Assembly: GCF_030407435.1 (NCBI RefSeq)
Contig: NZ_JASDDK010000001.1
Location: 620,001-684,000 of the forward strand
Length of the DNA: 64,000 nt
Direction: 5' to 3'
DNA from: Winogradskyella bathintestinalis
GTDB taxonomy: Bacteria > Bacteroidota > Bacteroidia > Flavobacteriales > Flavobacteriaceae
The notes under the pieces were generated by a model, which was given only the letters and a program-made list of their open reading frames with translations, did no database searches and was not told the DNA's origin. The position numbers and the translations under genes were made by a program. Positions 62,009-64,000 of this stretch are shown piece after piece. Within the stretch, counting starts at the first letter, position 1; each line of letters opens with the position of its first letter.

Positions 62009-62076
62009 GTTTTAATCCACAAAACGAACAATGTGTTTATTACTTTTAATGAATTGAATTTTAAAATAGTTTAAAG

Positions 62077-62535
62077 ATGAAGTCATTAGTTATACAGACC
62101 TTATTGTACATTACAATTTTACTGTTGTGTTCTCAATGTGTTTCAAAAAAACACGTTAGCGAACTTTCAAAGATATCAACCTACGATGTTACATACCAAA
62201 ATTGGATTTTAGATGATCAAAATACCTCTGGATTTGATTTATTGATACCAATTAAATATAATCCTGAAAATGTTGAATTAGATAGTGTATATTTTAAAAA
62301 TATGACAGCAAAGCTTACCACTTGGCATCATGATGAAATCAATTATTTTATAGGTAGATTTTACAAGAATTCTAAATTCAATATAAATAATTCTATTGAA
62401 GCGTCTAAATATTATGCCCAGTTAGGAGAAGATGAATGTATTGTCACCTATAAACATGATAGTATAAAATTATACAATAAAATAAAGCACGTAAAAGATG
62501 TGTCGCATCTACCTTTTTACCTCACTAGAGATTGA
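62077..62535 (+). CDS. Tandem exported family, copy 3 (lipoprotein)
   Basis: A 152-aa lipoprotein with lipobox LLCSQC (Cys21). The core follows copies 1 and 2: YQNWILDDQNTSGFDLLIPI, NPENVELDSVYFKNMTAKL and DECIVTYKHDSIKLYNKIK correspond to EWY..GGTGIN..PI, ..DSVYFRNLKGKL and DECIISYI.. The glycine-rich GGTGIN motif is replaced. Function unknown. Confidence 0.72.
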   Translation: MKSLVIQTLLYITILLLCSQCVSKKHVSELSKISTYDVTYQNWILDDQNTSGFDLLIPIKYNPENVELDSVYFKNMTAKLTTWHHDEINYFIGRFYKNSKFNINNSIEASKYYAQLGEDECIVTYKHDSIKLYNKIKHVKDVSHLPFYLTRD

Positions 62536-62596
62536 TAGTAATCAACTTTGTTTGCTAGCAATATATAGTTATTTTTAGCGTTGAAAAATTAAACAA

Positions 62597-64000
62597 TTGA
62601 GCGGATTCAAATCACTTTTTAAACAGACATTTATATATGGCTTAGCGACTGTATTGCCACGAATGTTGAGTTTTATTTTGGTGCCACTTTACACAGATCC
62701 TTCTGTTTTATCGGTTGAAGAGTATGGACGTGTGTCATTTATATTCGCTTATTTTGTGCTTTTTAATGTGGTTTTGGCTTACGGTATGGAAACCGCTTTT
62801 TTTAGGTTTTTCAACAAAGAGGCAAGCCAAGAAAAAGTGACAAGCACATCGGCAATCTCCCTAGTTTTAAGTTCTTTTGCATTATTAGCCATTGCTTTTC
62901 TATTTAGAGATCAGATTTCAACACTCATAAACATCGATCTCAAATATCTCAATTTAGTCTTTATCATTCTACTTTTAGATGCTTTGGTTATAATACCATT
63001 TGCTTGGTTGCGTGCCACAGCAAGACCAATGCGCTATGCCATTATTAAAATATTTAATGTAGCTGTTAATCTTGGGCTCAATATCTTTTTGTTATTATAT
63101 TTAAAAGATTTAGCTCAGGGCAGTTCATTTTTCAGCAGTTTTTATATTCAAGATTATCAAATTAATTACATTTTTATTTCTAATCTAATCGCAAGTGGAT
63201 TAACCTTAGCATTATTACTGCCGTTCTATGCTCGAATCACTTTCAAATTCGATACCGATTTATGGAAAAAAATGATGAAATATGCCATGCCTGTTCTCAT
63301 TGCAGGTATAGCTTATTCTGTAAATGAAACCTTCGACCGAATTTTGTTGGAATCCCTATTACCACCAGAGGTCGCAGACGAGAATATAGGCATGTATTCC
63401 GCTTGCTACAAACTCGCTTTATTCATGACATTGTTTGCAACCGCCTTTAGGTTAGGTATAGAGCCTTACTTTTTTAGTCATTCTAATACTAATAATCCGC
63501 AAAAAAACTATGCTAAAATCTTAGAATATTTTGTGGCTTTGGGGTCAGTTATTTTATTAACAGTAGTCGTTTTTGCAGATGTATTAAAACCGTTTATTAT
63601 AAGAAGTGAAGCTTATTACGAAGCGATGTGGATTGTGCCATTCATTCTATTGGCAAATCTTTGTTTAGGTATTTATCATAACCTTTCAGTATGGTATAAA
63701 ATTACGGATCGTACAAAATTTGGGGCTTATATTTCAATACTTGGCGCCGTTATAACCTTAGTCTTAAATTATGTTTTAATTCCGATTATAGGATTTAAAG
63801 GTTCAGCTATTGCAACGCTCTCAGCTTATTCAATAATGATGCTGCTATCTTTTTATTTTGGAAAACAATATTATCCAGTTCCTTATAATTTGAAAAAAAT
63901 AGGCCTATACCTTACGATATCTATATCGTTTTCATTTCTCTTTTTCTATCGATATCGAGAGCAATATATTCTCGGAATTACAATGATAATTGTATTTTTG
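62597..64000 (+). CDS. Polysaccharide flippase/MATE-type transporter (3' end beyond window)
   Basis: The first 468 codons of a multi-helix MOP-superfamily exporter, still open at base 64000. FIYGLATVLPRMLSFILVPL and EEYGRVSFIFAYFVLFNVVL are the typical start of lipopolysaccharide/teichuronic-type flippases in Bacteroidota. About 12 helices are visible. The start is TTG at 62597, since no ATG precedes the conserved N-terminus. It is distinct from the wzx gene at 24829. Confidence 0.9.
   Translation, partial: MSGFKSLFKQTFIYGLATVLPRMLSFILVPLYTDPSVLSVEEYGRVSFIFAYFVLFNVVLAYGMETAFFRFFNKEASQEKVTSTSAISLVLSSFALLAIAFLFRDQISTLINIDLKYLNLVFIILLLDALVIIPFAWLRATARPMRYAIIKIFNVAVNLGLNIFLLLYLKDLAQGSSFFSSFYIQDYQINYIFISNLIASGLTLALLLPFYARITFKFDTDLWKKMMKYAMPVLIAGIAYSVNETFDRILLESLLPPEVADENIGMYSACYKLALFMTLFATAFRLGIEPYFFSHSNTNNPQKNYAKILEYFVALGSVILLTVVVFADVLKPFIIRSEAYYEAMWIVPFILLANLCLGIYHNLSVWYKITDRTKFGAYISILGAVITLVLNYVLIPIIGFKGSAIATLSAYSIMMLLSFYFGKQYYPVPYNLKKIGLYLTISISFSFLFFYRYREQYILGITMIIVFL

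Overview
The window is AT-rich chromosomal DNA from a member of the Flavobacteriaceae (Bacteroidota), probably a marine or gliding relative of Winogradskyella or Psychroserpens. The evidence is the SusC/SusD polysaccharide-utilisation locus with a SusR-type regulator, a SprE/PorW-like type IX secretion lipoprotein, an ATP synthase operon without the beta and epsilon genes, TAnnTTTG promoter elements in place of sigma70 -10 boxes, and several families largely restricted to this group (my recollection: DUF6341, DUF6427, DUF6909, DUF6168, DUF5687). The genus is inferred; no rRNA gene is present.

Layout. 1-10480 (minus): a polysaccharide-utilisation locus with two GH30 glycosidases (the first cut by the window edge), a surface glycan-binding lipoprotein, SusD, SusC and a membrane-anchored SusR-like regulator. 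10500-12258: a gene-poor scar holding a broken pentapeptide-repeat gene, a 3' tRNA-like fragment, the last ~34 codons of a tyrosine integrase and one unknown ORF; it reads as a decayed integrative element. 12259-20372: housekeeping and envelope genes (metallophosphoesterase, DsbD, TatA, M23 peptidase, GH3-family protein, DUF6909-type protein). 20376-35424: a surface-polysaccharide cluster with a Wzz-like protein, the four dTDP-L-rhamnose genes, a flippase, an acetyltransferase, two O-antigen ligase/polymerase-type proteins, glycosyltransferases, the initiating sugar-phosphate transferase, and a convergent glycosyltransferase/CapK pair. 35594-41967: purD, two small membrane families, upp, a DUF4254 protein, a GT9 glycosyltransferase and a 2Fe-2S flavin reductase. 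42103-46800: PadR regulator, three membrane proteins with a HAAS-like N-terminus, and an ABC-2 type transporter.

46831-50968 is the most unusual part. It holds four back-to-back two-gene modules. Each is a short C-terminal piece of one protein family (one copy retains a zincin HExxH motif) whose 3' end overlaps by 8-20 nt the start of a small exported protein; three of these four partners are paralogous lipoproteins. The arrangement resembles an orphan toxin-tip/immunity array of the kind described for Rhs and CDI systems, but here with metallopeptidase-like tips. That function is inferred. 50989-51220 then carries short palindromes and a possible gene tail.

51418-60424: the sprE-like gene, a bactofilin, and an atpZ-DUF6168-atpB-E-F-H-A-G operon closed by a strong terminator. 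60797-62535: three tandem copies of a small exported protein family, the first frameshifted. 62597-64000: the 5' part of a polysaccharide flippase gene running off the window.
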